57,743 nt of DNA from an uncultured Clostridia bacterium (GCA_947628165.1 CANQYV010000004.1:1-57743), one strand, 5' to 3'; positions 42,461-50,786 are shown, counted from the stretch's first letter. Notes: generated by a model not told the origin, from the sequence alone. Made by a program: numbers and translations.

Positions 42461-44032
42461 ATGAAAAACAGCGAAATAAAGCGGAAAAACAACCCCATAA
42501 TCTGGGCGGATATTCCCGATGTCGACGTTATCCGCGTCGGCGACACCTACTATATGATAAGTACGACGATGCATCTGATGCCGGGAGGCGTCATCTTCCG
42601 CTCGTATGACCTTGTGAACTGGGAGGTCGCGACGTATATTTACGATGTGCTCGAAAATACGCCGGGCGCGCGCCTCGAGGACATGCGCGGCATATACGGC
42701 GCTGGCATGTGGGCGGCGACGCTGCGCTATCACAACGGACGGTTTTACGTCATCTTCGTCGCGAACGACACTCGCGCGGAGAATATGTCGTTCCTCTACA
42801 CGTCGGAAAAAATCGAGGGCCCGTGGGAAAAGAGAAAGATCAAGGGCTTTTATCACGACTGCTCGCTCTATTTCGAGGGGGACCGCCCGTTTATCGTCTC
42901 CGGCTGCGGGCAGGTGCGCCTCGTAGAAATGAGGCCCGACCTCTCGGAACCGCTCCCCGGCGGTATCGACAAGATAATCATTTCCGACCGCGAGTATGTC
43001 AGCCTCCCGTCCGAGGGCTCACATATGTATAAGATAAACGGAAAATATTATATCTTCATGATACACTGGCTTCGCTACGGCACAAAACGCCGCGTCGAGG
43101 TCTGCTATATGTCGGACAAGATCGACGGGCCGTATGTCGGCGGAAATATTCTCGACGACGACATGGGATATCACAACGCCGGCGTCGCGCAGGGCGGCAT
43201 TGTCGACACGCCCGACGGCGACTGGTACGCAATGCTGTTCCAGGACCACGGCGCTGTCGGAAGGATACCGGTGCTCGTACCCATGACATGGGACAGCGAG
43301 TCTTCGTTCCCCGTATTCGGAGAGGGCGGGCGCGTTCCGCGCACGGTCGAGGTCAGGTCAACGCGTCCCGACTATGAATATGAACCCATAATCACGTCGG
43401 ACGGCTTCGACTATGCGGAAGGCGAGCAGCTCCACAACGCATGGCAGTGGAACCATATTCCCGACGATTCGCTTTGGAGCACGACGGAGCGCCCCGGCTG
43501 GCTCCGTCTCAGAACGGGGAGCACGGCGCCGAACGTCACGCTTGCGAAGAATTCTCTCGGGCAGCGCACGGCGGGTCCCGTATGCGAAGGCTCTGTCACG
43601 CTCGATGTTTCGGGCCTCGGAGACGGCGACTTCGCGGGGCTCTGCGCGATGCAGAGCAATTACGGATTTATAGCCGTCACGCGCGAGGGAGACGATAAGT
43701 ATATAGTTATGCTGAAACGCAGCGAGCAGGAGCTCGACGCGCACGGCAGGCCGATTCCCGGCGATAAGCTCCCCGGCATCGAATACGGCAGGGTGAAGCT
43801 CGAGGGCAACGTCGTTAAGCTTAAGATAAGGTGCGATTTCCGCGAAAACGTCGATTTGGCGGAGTTCTTCTACGAGGACGGCGGCGAGTGGCACAGGCTC
43901 GGAGATGAGCTGCATATGCTCTACACTCTCGACCACTTCATGGGGTACCGCTTCGAGCTCTGCTGCTTCTCGACAAAAACGCCCGGCGGATACGCGGATT
44001 TTGACGACTACACGATAAATGTCATCGAGTGA
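42461..44032 (+). CDS. Glycoside hydrolase family 43 protein (xylosidase/arabinosidase type)
   Basis: A 523-residue intracellular enzyme without signal peptide. The N-terminal five-bladed propeller (about 10-300) starts IIWADIPDVDVIRVGDTYYM, where Asp20 is the likely general base; HDCSLYFEGD supplies the pKa-modulating Asp and SEGSHMYKING the acid Glu. The C-terminal 200 residues form the beta-sandwich typical of GH43 beta-xylosidases (WQWNHIPDDSLWSTTERPGWLRL). It therefore probably cleaves xylo- or arabino-oligosaccharides brought into the cell. GGAGG precedes the ATG. The DUF2264 gene follows after 24 bp. Confidence 0.88.
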   Translation: MKNSEIKRKNNPIIWADIPDVDVIRVGDTYYMISTTMHLMPGGVIFRSYDLVNWEVATYIYDVLENTPGARLEDMRGIYGAGMWAATLRYHNGRFYVIFVANDTRAENMSFLYTSEKIEGPWEKRKIKGFYHDCSLYFEGDRPFIVSGCGQVRLVEMRPDLSEPLPGGIDKIIISDREYVSLPSEGSHMYKINGKYYIFMIHWLRYGTKRRVEVCYMSDKIDGPYVGGNILDDDMGYHNAGVAQGGIVDTPDGDWYAMLFQDHGAVGRIPVLVPMTWDSESSFPVFGEGGRVPRTVEVRSTRPDYEYEPIITSDGFDYAEGEQLHNAWQWNHIPDDSLWSTTERPGWLRLRTGSTAPNVTLAKNSLGQRTAGPVCEGSVTLDVSGLGDGDFAGLCAMQSNYGFIAVTREGDDKYIVMLKRSEQELDAHGRPIPGDKLPGIEYGRVKLEGNVVKLKIRCDFRENVDLAEFFYEDGGEWHRLGDELHMLYTLDHFMGYRFELCCFSTKTPGGYADFDDYTINVIE

Positions 44033-44056
44033 CGGCGAGTCCGAGAGGGTAGACAC

Positions 44057-45196
44057 ATGACAGATACGCGGCGCAAATGGCTGCGCGCCATGCTTAAGAT
44101 AGTGACGCCGGTGCTCGAGTCTGCCTCGCGCGGCGAGCTCAGATCGAGGATGCCGGTCTATGCGCGTCCCGGCGTGACGGACAGAGAAGAGTATACATAT
44201 CTTGAGGCTTTGGGGAGAGTCGTTTGCGGGATTTCGCCTTGGCTCGGAACCAAAGCCGAGGACGGGGAGGAAGAAGAACTCCGCCTCAGATATGCGGAGA
44301 TGACGAGGCAGGCGATACGATTTGCCGTTATGCCCGGCTCGCCGGATATGATGAATTTCTCGCGCGGCGGGCAGCCTATCGTGGATGCCGCGTTTCTGGC
44401 GGAGGGTATCCTCCGCGCGAAGGCGGAGCTTTGGGATGCGCTCGAGGGGGATGTGAAGCGAGAGCTTTTGGCTCGGATGAGAGAGACGCGGACGCGGAAG
44501 CCTTATGCGAGCAACTGGCTTTTGTTCGCCGCGATGACAGAGACTCTGCTTTACGAGGCGGGGGCGTCCGATTGGGACCCGATGCGCGTCGATTATGCGC
44601 TGAGGCAGCATATGCAGTGGTATCTCGGAGACGGCTTTTACGGCGACGGCCCCGAATTTCATCTTGATTATTACAACAGCTATGTCATAAACCCTATGCT
44701 CGTCGATATCATCCGCACCGTCGGAGATGTTTTCCCGGATTGGGCGGAAATGAAGGACGAGATAATAAGGCGGGCGTCAAGATTCGCGTCCGCAGAAGAA
44801 ACGATGATATGCCCGGACGGGACGTATCCCGTGCTCGGGCGCTCTTCCGCGTACCGCTTCGGCGCGTTCCATGCGCTCTGTCAGGCGGCGCTGCTCGGCT
44901 ATCTGCCGGAAAGCGTTGATCCGGCGGCGGTGCGGTGCGCGCTCACCGCGGTGATAGAAAAGGTCATGTCGTACTCCGGAATCTTTGACGGGGAGGGCTG
45001 GCTCACTATCGGCGTCTGCGGGGAGCAGCCGGAGATAGGAGAGGGCTATATTTCAACGGGGAGCCTGTATCTTTGTACGGCAGTGTTCCTTCCGCTCGGG
45101 CTGCCGGATTCGGCTCCGTTCTGGTCGTTGCCGGACGCGGCGTGGACGCAGCGCCGTATATGGGCGGGCGACGTGTCTGCCGTGACGAGACATTAG
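44057..45196 (+). CDS. DUF2264 domain protein
   Basis: A 379-residue protein of the DUF2264 family, an (alpha/alpha)-barrel group found in polysaccharide-utilisation loci. Family landmarks are the start WLRAMLKIVTPVLESASRGEL, EALGRVVCGISPWLG, NWLLFAAMTETLLYEAG, and YGDGPEFHLDYYNSYVINPM. No signal peptide is visible, so it acts inside the cell, like the GH43 enzyme encoded 24 bp upstream; both share one promoter and the terminator at 45200-45241. The reaction is not established. Confidence 0.85.
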   Translation: MTDTRRKWLRAMLKIVTPVLESASRGELRSRMPVYARPGVTDREEYTYLEALGRVVCGISPWLGTKAEDGEEEELRLRYAEMTRQAIRFAVMPGSPDMMNFSRGGQPIVDAAFLAEGILRAKAELWDALEGDVKRELLARMRETRTRKPYASNWLLFAAMTETLLYEAGASDWDPMRVDYALRQHMQWYLGDGFYGDGPEFHLDYYNSYVINPMLVDIIRTVGDVFPDWAEMKDEIIRRASRFASAEETMICPDGTYPVLGRSSAYRFGAFHALCQAALLGYLPESVDPAAVRCALTAVIEKVMSYSGIFDGEGWLTIGVCGEQPEIGEGYISTGSLYLCTAVFLPLGLPDSAPFWSLPDAAWTQRRIWAGDVSAVTRH

Positions 45197-45199
45197 AAA

Positions 45200-45241
45200 A
45201 ATACCCGCGGAGGCTTCCGTTCGGAAGCCTCCGCGGGTATT
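45200..45241. terminator. Very strong bidirectional terminator
   Basis: A perfect inverted repeat with 20-bp arms (AATACCCGCGGAGGCTTCCG and its complement) around a two-base centre, between convergent DUF2264 and kinase genes, with A-run before and TTC/T-rich bases after. Confidence 0.85.
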
Positions 45242-45244
45242 CTT

Positions 45245-45790
45245 TCATTCGCCCGAGATACGTTTGTATTCGGTGATTATTTTTTCCGCCGTTTTCTCCG
45301 GCGTACTGTTCGTGCTGTCTATGACAAGGTCATAATTATCGGGGTCGGTGTAATCGACGCCGTATATCGACTTGAACCGTTCGCGTTCGAGCTCCTGCCG
45401 CCGTATGAGCGCCGCCTTTGCCTCATCGACCGTCCGGTACGACTCGACATCGCCGCGTTCCGCGGCGAATACGCGGCGCGCTGCCTCGTCTGCGTCGACG
45501 TCGATGAATACGCGGAACGCATTCTCGGCGAAATGCCACGCCATTCGCGAGTCAAAAATTATGTGGTCGCGCGTTCTTGAAAGCTCCGTTACGGCGTCGT
45601 CTATTACATGGTCGAACGCGGCGTCTGTCATCATTCGCTGATTGAGCTCAAGGGTCGTTATTCCCATCTCCGCCGCCGCGTGACGCTGTACGCTGCCCGT
45701 CGAGTATATATCGTAACCGAGCGTTTCCGATAATATTCCGGCAACGGTCGATTTGCCGCTCCCGAGTCTGCCCGTTATAGCAATGTGCAT
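45245..45790 (-). CDS. Cytidylate-kinase-like nucleoside monophosphate kinase
   Basis: A 181-residue P-loop kinase. Walker A is GRLGSGKS (7-14), followed by AGILSETLGYDIYSTG; the DSRMAWHF and VFIDVDADEAARRVF segments match the archaeal-type cytidylate kinase (Cmk-like) family. Substrate specificity between CMP/dCMP and other small acceptors cannot be decided by reading. It has its own sigma-A promoter and lies at the right edge of the GC-rich part of the window. Confidence 0.78.
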   Translation of the reverse strand: MHIAITGRLGSGKSTVAGILSETLGYDIYSTGSVQRHAAAEMGITTLELNQRMMTDAAFDHVIDDAVTELSRTRDHIIFDSRMAWHFAENAFRVFIDVDADEAARRVFAAERGDVESYRTVDEAKAALIRRQELERERFKSIYGVDYTDPDNYDLVIDSTNSTPEKTAEKIITEYKRISGE

Positions 45791-45829
45791 GATAAAAAAG
45801 CCCCCGGCATTTCGCTTTGTTGCGGAACA

Positions 45830-45858
45830 ATTATATCATGAGAAAGGGAAATTGTAAA
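45830..45858 (-). promoter_or_regulatory. Sigma-A promoter of the kinase gene
   Basis: Minus strand: TTTACA (complement of 45853-45858), 17-bp spacer, TATAAT (complement of 45830-45835). Confidence 0.7.
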
Positions 45859-45948
45859 GTAAAAAAGAAATTCATGTGTCTGAAATGAATTAATAAACGG
45901 GCCGATTTTCAGAAGCAGGAAAATATTGTTGTCAAGAGGGCAGGGAGG

Positions 45949-46194
45949 TCATTCATCTATGCCGAGGAGCCATGCGGCGGACACTTTCAAAATCTCCGCA
46001 AGCACCCGTATCTCATAATCGGGGACAAACCGTGTCCCGATCTCGATCCGTGAAATGCTGTCTCTTTCGATTATAACGCCGTTTACCTGCAGACGTGCCG
46101 CGAGATCCGCCTGCGACATTCTCTGCATGACACGAGCCTGCCGCACCCGCTCGCCGCATATGTTTTTTCGACCGTTGAAGTCGTATATTTTCAT
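45949..46194 (-). CDS. Small XRE-family regulator
   Basis: An 81-residue protein consisting of little more than a helix-turn-helix domain (VRQARVMQRMSQADLAARLQ and RDSISRIEIGTRFVPDYEIRVLAEILKV). The ATG at 46194 with AAGGAA upstream is preferred to a TTG at 46212. It stands divergent from the polysaccharide genes, with a long palindrome between. Small XRE proteins in this position commonly control capsule or exopolysaccharide operons; that role here is inferred. Confidence 0.82.
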   Translation of the reverse strand: MKIYDFNGRKNICGERVRQARVMQRMSQADLAARLQVNGVIIERDSISRIEIGTRFVPDYEIRVLAEILKVSAAWLLGIDE

Positions 46195-46219
46195 TTTTAT
46201 CGTTCCTTCCAAAAAAATA

Positions 46220-46279
46220 TGTTAAAGTTCAGCAACAATCTTGACTTTAACACATTATTCTGCTACAATTGTGTTAAAG
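46220..46279 (+). promoter_or_regulatory. Promoter of the polysaccharide locus inside a 35-bp palindrome
   Basis: A plus-strand promoter has TTGACT (46241-46246), a 17-bp spacer and TACAAT (46264-46269). CTTTAACACA (46245-46254) and TGTGTTAAAG (46270-46279) are perfect inverted repeats 15 bp apart that enclose the -10 box and overlap the -35 box. A third half-site, TGTTAAAG, lies at 46220-46227 next to the XRE start. Confidence 0.75.
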
Positions 46280-46366
46280 ATACGCTTTAGGCAAAAATGT
46301 TAGAAGAGTTATCGTTTTGAAGCAATCATTTCCTTCAGACTTTCGCTTTTTTTCGCTCAAAAGCTC

Positions 46367-46395
46367 TTGATTGTTTAGAAAAGTGATGATATAAT
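46367..46395 (+). promoter_or_regulatory. Second promoter of the polysaccharide locus
   Basis: TTGATT (46367-46372), 17-bp spacer, perfect TATAAT (46390-46395). The 46280-46637 stretch contains no gene and would be a leader of about 240 to 360 nt; only a small hairpin (CTGAACTCAG near 46492) is evident. Confidence 0.6.
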
Positions 46396-46637
46396 ATGTT
46401 GCAGTGTGTATTTTGATATATTAAAGTTTGTTTGATTGAAAAAATAACATGAAGTTCATTTTTTAGGTAAAATCAGAGAATATCGAGTGCTGAACTCAGC
46501 TTCCGAATATGTGTTGTTTTTATTTATTATCGTGGCTCACAGGCTTCGGCTGACAAAAGATTATTGCCGCGGCAGGAGAGTATAGAAGGATCTGTCCGAA
46601 AGAAGGGCACGTCGGAAACGGCGAGGACAGTGTTTTT

Positions 46638-47193
46638 GTGAACGAGACAACAGCATATGTTAAGGACATGCCTTCCCTTGAGGAGGAGAGCGCAGAGACA
46701 AATGAAACGGTCAATGTTATACTTCCTTTCAAGAAAGATAAGGAATATTACGTCGAGACGCTGAAAAACGTCCCTAGAAAACCTGTTTATTCTTTCTTTA
46801 AGCGCTTTTTTGATATTGTTTTTTCCGTGTTTGCCCTTTTGATTTGCACCATTCCGATGGCAATTATAGCTGTTATAATAAAGCTGAGTTCTCCAGGCCC
46901 CGTCTTTTTCAGACAGGAGAGGCTCGGCTTGAACGGAAAAAAATTTAAAATAGTAAAATTCAGAACAATGTGCGTCGACGCGGAAGCAAAAGGCGCTCAG
47001 TGGTCGCAGGGAGACGATGACCCGCGAATATTTGATCGTGGATGCATTTTTGAGAAAAGTACGTCTTGATGAACTTCCTCAGTTTGGAGCTATCCTCTGC
47101 GGGAAAATGAGTCTTGTCAGCCTAATACCCGAATGCGAGTGTTTTTACAATGAATTTAAAACCATACATACACGTCTCGAGAAAAATAGGTAG
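46638..47193 (+). pseudogene. Frameshifted initiating sugar transferase
   Basis: The frame opening with GTG at 46638 encodes an acidic N-terminus, one membrane helix (FFDIVFSVFALLICTIPMAIIAVII) and the sugar-transferase motifs GPVFFRQERLG and FKIVKFRTM. After DDDPRIF the frame is lost. Removing one base near 47035 restores AFLRKVRLDELPQFGAILCG and MSLVSLIPE in the frame ending at 47193. The C-terminal part of the family (about 80 residues) is missing as well. It is related to the intact copy at 47495-48307 and is probably non-functional. Confidence 0.8.
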
Positions 47194-47400
47194 TATGTTG
47201 AAACGTTGAAAAACGTCCTGAAAAAACCGGTTTATTCGTTTATTAGTAAACGCTTTTTTGACATTTTTTATGATTGCCATTTTAGTTTGCGCTATCCCGA
47301 TGACAGTAAAAGCGTTTATAAAAAAGATGTTCCCTTGGTCTGTTTTTTAAACAGAAGCTTAGTTTGAACTGGAAGGAACTTAAGAAAACGCAGACGAAAG
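47194..47400 (+). pseudogene. Decayed second copy of the sugar transferase 5' region
   Basis: Bases from about 47194 repeat, with many changes and gaps, the 46750-46950 part of the preceding pseudogene: the stretch for YVETLKNV, KPVYSF, KRFFDIF, CAIPM and the later region before FKIVKF are recognisable but interrupted by stops and frameshifts. No open frame remains. The following 47401-47494 holds nothing else I can identify. Confidence 0.65.
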
Positions 47401-47494
47401 CTGTAAACAATAGACGCGTTTGCCGAACTGGTGATGCGGAAAGCAAGCGCATATAAGAGAATATCTTTACAAAATTATTTTGAAATGAGAAATA

Positions 47495-48307
47495 ATGGTG
47501 AACAAGTTGAGCGAAGAAATGAGCGAAACATTACTTTTGAAGCGAGAGGTAGACGTCAAAGACGCGCCCGGAATTGTGATGAGCCCGGCTGTAAAACAGC
47601 CCGAACCGCAGACGGAAGTCTATTCAGGCTCGGCGTCGAAAGTTAAAAGCAGACCGATATATGCATTTGTAAAGTGTCTTGCGGACTTTGTGCTGTCGCT
47701 CGCAGCGAGTGTTGTCCTTATAATCCCGATGGCGGTGATTGCATTAATTATCTACATTAAAGACCCCGGCAACCCGTTCTACATGCAAACCCGCGTCGGA
47801 AAGAGCGGAAAGCCTCTCAGAATCCTGAAATTCAGGACGATGCGAAATGGTGCGGACAAGCTGGAGAATATGCTCACGTCAGAGCAGCTAGAAGAATACA
47901 AGCGCGAGTACAAGCTCGACGACGACCCGAGGTTGATCGGCTACAGGAAGCCGGGCTACGGCAAGACTTGTTTTGGCGCAAGACTAAGGCAGCTTTCGAT
48001 TGACGAGCTCCCGCAAATTGTATGGAATGTTTGCTTGAAAGGGAATATGTCCTTGGTCGGACCGCGACCGATCCTCCGAGAAGAGTTGGAAAGATATTAC
48101 ACTCCCGAGCAGCAAAAAGCGTTGTTGTCGGTGAAACCGGGACTGACCGGCTACTGGCAGGCGTATGCGAGGAACAACGCGAAGTACGACACTGGTGAAC
48201 GGCAGAAAATGGAGCTTTATTACATAGGACGGCGGTCTTTCTTAATGGATATAAAAATTATTTTAGCTACCGTATCAGCTGTAGTAAAGAAAAATGGAGC
48301 CAAGTAA
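47495..48307 (+). CDS. Undecaprenyl-phosphate sugar-1-phosphate transferase
   Basis: A 270-residue membrane enzyme that starts repeat-unit assembly by placing a sugar phosphate on undecaprenyl phosphate. A polar N-terminus is followed by a helix (about 57-85), then the bacterial sugar-transferase motifs NPFYMQTRVGKSGKPLRILK, KFRTMRNGADKLE, LRQLSIDELPQIVWNV, MSLVGPRP and VKPGLTGYWQ. It is the only intact member of three tandem copies. The ribosome site is weak. With the downstream polymerase genes it defines a surface-polysaccharide locus. Confidence 0.9.
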   Translation: MVNKLSEEMSETLLLKREVDVKDAPGIVMSPAVKQPEPQTEVYSGSASKVKSRPIYAFVKCLADFVLSLAASVVLIIPMAVIALIIYIKDPGNPFYMQTRVGKSGKPLRILKFRTMRNGADKLENMLTSEQLEEYKREYKLDDDPRLIGYRKPGYGKTCFGARLRQLSIDELPQIVWNVCLKGNMSLVGPRPILREELERYYTPEQQKALLSVKPGLTGYWQAYARNNAKYDTGERQKMELYYIGRRSFLMDIKIILATVSAVVKKNGAK

Positions 48308-48309
48308 TT

Positions 48310-48865
48310 ATGGATAGGAATACTTTAATAAAAATCAGGTGTTATTTGATTTTAAATCCGATTAAAAGAACAAAGTATCTTATTAAAAAGGGCGTATTCA
48401 ATTCTGTTGGAAAAAACTTTTATTTTTGTCCGAGAAAAATTCCGCAGGATCCGATGCTGATCAGATTTGGCGATAATGTCAAAGTAGCAACAGATGTGTT
48501 TTTTGTCACACATGACATTATTCATGATATGGTAAATGATATTGAGCCGCCTTTTTCAGACAATAAACTGAGCAAAGAATTCGGATGTATCGAAGTTAAG
48601 AATAATGTTTTTATTGGGGCAGGTTCTATAATTTTGCCTAACGTTACAATTGGCCCTGATGTAATAGTTGCTGCTGGCAGCGTAGTGACAAAATCATTTT
48701 CGGGGGGGGGTAATAATTGGCGGCAACCCTGCACGGGTGATTGGCAGTGTTGAAGATTTGATAAAGAAACGTATAGCGCAAAATCTTGAAAATCCACATT
48801 ATAACGATAGGTTCTTTGAAGCAAGACGTCTTTGGGCAATGTGGGATAATAAGGAAATTGAATAG
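48310..48865 (+). pseudogene. Hexapeptide acetyltransferase, frameshifted at a G9 tract
   Basis: A left-handed-beta-helix acyltransferase of capsule type. Hexapeptide repeats begin near residue 95 (IEVKNNVFIGAGSIILPNVTIGPDVIVAAGSVVTKSF). The frame then hits nine G (48702-48710) and ends early at 48753 in an unrelated tail. With eight G it would read on as GGVIIGGNPARVIGSVEDLIKKRI to a stop at 48865, the normal end for this family (about 185 residues). So the gene is switched off or damaged by one base. This could be slipped-strand phase variation, true decay, or a sequencing error in the run. The likely job is O-acetylation of the polymer. Confidence 0.8.
48702..48710 (+). repeat. Homopolymeric G9 tract
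   Basis: Nine consecutive G inside the acetyltransferase coding region; one G fewer restores the full reading frame. Such a run is unusual in this AT-rich locus. Confidence 0.9.
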
Positions 48866-48905
48866 TTTAGGCACATCTGAGCACTGCAGCGAGGGAGGAG
48901 AGATT

Positions 48906-50075
48906 ACGAACAAAGGCAAGCTTAGAAACAGAATTGCTTATATATTAAAACATAATAAGGCGTTGTTGACTATATATAAAACGACAATGAGTGCAGCAAT
49001 CAAAACGCTAGGGATATTTGTCAAGCGTGATGACTTTCTCGTTCTGTTTGTTTCATATAGCGGAAAAAAGTTTGATGACAGCCCACTGGTGTTGTTTGAA
49101 GCCATGAAAGCCGATCAACGATTCAAAGATTTTCATTTTGTATGGGCTTTTGAAGAACCTACAAAGTTTAAAGTTGAAAATGCAGATACAGTAAAAATAG
49201 ATTCTTTAAAATATTTTATAACAGCTTTAAAGGCAAAAATATGGATAACAAATGTAAATATAGAACGCGGTTTGAGTTTCAAAAAGGAAGGGACAATTCT
49301 TTTAAATTCTTGGCATGGGACAGGCCCAAAAAAGAACGGAAATGCCATTAAATCGAGAAATGACTACGATTTTTCAAACGTAGATATTTTTTGTTGCGAC
49401 GGCGAATACACAAAGAATCACTTTGTAAAGTGGTTTAATGCCCGAGAATCCTCTATGCTGTGGTGCGGAAGACCGCGCGAAGATGAACTTTTTGAATTTA
49501 CGGATGCAGATACGATTAGAATCAGAAAAAAGCTGAATATTCCCGATGAAAAGCAGGTTCTATTGTATATGCCTACATGGAGAGACTATGAGAATCAGGA
49601 TGCTGACTACTCTTTATGGGAAAAGAGGCTAGGCGATAAATACGTTCTTTTGTGCAGAACTCACCACTTTGATATGAAAGTGAAAAGCGTTGAAAATTCA
49701 AACGGATTTTTCATTGATGTTACAACATATCCCAATGTCAATGAACTGTATTGGGTGGCTGATATATTGATATCAGATTATTCCAGCGCTTTTTTTGACT
49801 TTGGCCTTTTAGGAAAACCGATGTTTTGTTTTGCAAACGACTACGATAAATTTGCCTCCGTTACAGGGCTGTTTATAGATTTAAGATCTGAGTTTCCAAA
49901 CGGTATAATGGAATCTGATGAGGATTTGATTTCTTCCATATGCAAAATGGACTATGACAGAGAGTGTGAGAAGATTAAACAATATGTGGCAAAATATGTA
50001 TCGCATCCCATGAACGCAACACAAGCATGTTTAGATAGAATTTATGAATTACTGTATAGAACCAATGACTTATGA
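48906..50075 (+). CDS. CDP-glycerol-type glycerophosphotransferase (teichoic-acid polymerase family)
   Basis: About 390 residues of the Glyphos_transf family (TagB/TagF/TarL-like), which add polyol phosphate from a CDP-polyol. Motifs: LLNSWHGTGPKKNG, VLLYMPTWRDYE, LCRTHHFD and LISDYSSAFFDFGLLGKPMF. The frame is open from 48786, but its first part overlaps the restored acetyltransferase end. A canonical GGGAGGAG (48893-48900) is placed correctly for codon 48906, which is ACG, not ATG; the next ATG is 48987. Start use is therefore uncertain. No membrane helix is seen; peripheral membrane association is typical. Confidence 0.85.
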   Translation, partial: TNKGKLRNRIAYILKHNKALLTIYKTTMSAAIKTLGIFVKRDDFLVLFVSYSGKKFDDSPLVLFEAMKADQRFKDFHFVWAFEEPTKFKVENADTVKIDSLKYFITALKAKIWITNVNIERGLSFKKEGTILLNSWHGTGPKKNGNAIKSRNDYDFSNVDIFCCDGEYTKNHFVKWFNARESSMLWCGRPREDELFEFTDADTIRIRKKLNIPDEKQVLLYMPTWRDYENQDADYSLWEKRLGDKYVLLCRTHHFDMKVKSVENSNGFFIDVTTYPNVNELYWVADILISDYSSAFFDFGLLGKPMFCFANDYDKFASVTGLFIDLRSEFPNGIMESDEDLISSICKMDYDRECEKIKQYVAKYVSHPMNATQACLDRIYELLYRTNDL

Positions 50076-50327
50076 TGTGGGGGTAATTCTCTCGCTAATC
50101 AGTGTTGGCACATGTATTGATTTTGGTTTGACCAGGCAATAACACACAAATGTTTTTACAGAGAAATGGTGTGTGCCGAATTCAATCCGGAACTCTATCT
50201 TGACTCGCCGCGAGCATCTTTTAGATGGAAAATATGATGTGCGAAAATAATATGGTGGATGATAAACGATATATACGATCACCTCACAGACTCATACAGG
50301 ATAACAATAAAAAGACGGTGAACTCAT

Positions 50328-50786
50328 ATGAAAATTGCAATAGGCAACGACAGACAAGGGCTGCTTTTGAAAAGAGATTTGCTGATTTGGCTGAGTGAAA
50401 AGGGGCACAACTTAACGGATGTCGGAACAAATGAAGATGGTCCATGCGATTACCCGATATTTGCAGAGAGCGTTGCAAGCCTTGTATCAAACGGCACATG
50501 CGAAAGAGGGATTGTTATCTGTGCCACGGGCGTCGGCATATCCATTGCAGCAAATAAAGTTGCCGGAATTCGCTGCGGTTTGGCGTATGATGATGAAGTG
50601 ACAAAACTTATGAGGCAGCACAATGACGTAAACATGATTGCTTTCGGTCAAAGGTTTATGTCTTTGGAAGATGTCAAGAGAAGACTGGAAATTTTTCTGA
50701 ATACCGATTTTTTGGGAGGATATCATCAGGAAAGAATAACTCTTATCTCTCAAATAGAAGAGAAGCAGAGAGGCATGAAGCAGTGA
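50328..50786 (+). CDS. RpiB/LacAB-family sugar-phosphate isomerase
   Basis: A 152-residue isomerase. The catalytic Cys is in VICATGVGISIAANK, and RQHNDVNMIAFG contains the ring-opening His. GNDRQG replaces the usual GxDHxG near residue 9, changing a conserved His to Arg. RpiB interconverts ribose 5- and ribulose 5-phosphate; relatives act on other aldose/ketose phosphates. Its end overlaps the cytidylyltransferase start (GTGA), so it belongs to that pathway rather than to central metabolism. The 50076-50327 gap before it shows no intact gene. Confidence 0.85.
   Translation: MKIAIGNDRQGLLLKRDLLIWLSEKGHNLTDVGTNEDGPCDYPIFAESVASLVSNGTCERGIVICATGVGISIAANKVAGIRCGLAYDDEVTKLMRQHNDVNMIAFGQRFMSLEDVKRRLEIFLNTDFLGGYHQERITLISQIEEKQRGMKQ

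Noticed and set aside
43358-44662. 434-codon minus-strand frame across the GH43/DUF2264 junction
   Set aside because: Crosses two well-supported genes in opposite orientation; low-complexity Arg-rich translation.
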